This document shows positions 42,731 to 42,755 of a DNA stretch of 42,755 bases, piece by piece. The notes under the pieces were generated by a model, which saw only the letters and a program-made list of their open reading frames with translations, ran no database searches and was not told where the DNA came from. The DNA comes from Fermentimonas sp. GTDB taxonomy: Bacteria > Bacteroidota > Bacteroidia > Bacteroidales > Dysgonomonadaceae. The translations under genes and the position numbers were made by a program. Location: assembly GCA_028709385.1 (NCBI GenBank), contig JAQVXD010000023.1:1-42755 (forward strand), given 5' to 3'. The stretch's first letter is position 1, and every line of letters starts with the position of its first letter.

Positions 42731-42755
42731 CAATATATTTTTTATTTACTTTATT

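Noticed and set aside
1..42755. CRISPR array, prophage, transposon or restriction and toxin-antitoxin system
   Set aside because: No regularly spaced repeats, integrase, transposase, phage structural gene, methylase-nuclease pair or toxin-antitoxin pair was recognised on either strand.

Overview
The window is a stretch of ordinary, gene-dense Bacteroidetes chromosome, most likely order Bacteroidales. This rests on a SusC/SusD pair, a type IX secretion PorV protein, families such as DUF2795, DUF2851, DUF5106, DUF4369 and DUF6266, and repeated -7 promoter boxes of the form TAnnTTTG instead of sigma-70 boxes. A Dysgonomonadaceae-type genome (Proteiniphilum, Petrimonas or a relative) fits, but the sequence alone does not prove it. 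I see no phage, transposase, integrase or CRISPR array.

Region by region. 1-470: the last codons of a probable dnaE, then thioredoxin and a bidirectional terminator. 487-5041, minus strand: rex, an FAH-family hydrolase, porV, ispF and a small methyltransferase form a tight run, followed by a cobalamin adenosyltransferase and a DUF2795 protein. 5209-9339, minus strand: a lipoprotein with an Ig-like domain paired with a DUF3108 protein, then DUF2851. 9498-13355, plus strand: a MATE exporter, phosphoglycerate mutase gpmA and an MFS transporter; both transporters start with TTG. 13320-21950, minus strand: a nutrient-uptake locus of SusC, SusD, a secreted endonuclease/exonuclease/phosphatase (EEP) protein and an unusual 820-residue protein joining two SGNH esterase domains to a second EEP domain. 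22223-25255: an M3 dipeptidase and a YgjP-like metallopeptidase. 25406-28225: a nitroreductase, an ASCH protein, uracil permease and a small zinc-ribbon protein. 28557-30335 and 34522-35640: three thioredoxin-fold exported proteins, two without the CxxC cysteines. 30451-34488: dnaX, an M15 peptidase and the ComM/YifB ATPase. 35807-39303: a glycosyltransferase, upp and ATP-dependent pckA. 39398-41774: a decay zone with a DUF6266 protein, a 65-bp inverted repeat, a metallophosphatase pseudogene with two in-frame TAG codons, and a second metallophosphoesterase that has lost its middle. 42036-42712: a GreA/GreB-type factor and tRNA-Leu(UAG).

How the genes work together. UraA and Upp make up uracil salvage. 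GpmA and PckA belong to central carbon flow, and Rex senses NADH/NAD+. The SusCD locus has no glycoside hydrolase or polysaccharide lyase; its enzymes are predicted esterases and phosphodiesterase/phosphatase-like proteins, so its substrate may be an acylated, phosphorylated compound rather than a plain glycan. That locus is the best candidate for undescribed biology here. The TAG-interrupted gene is better explained as decay than as recoding.
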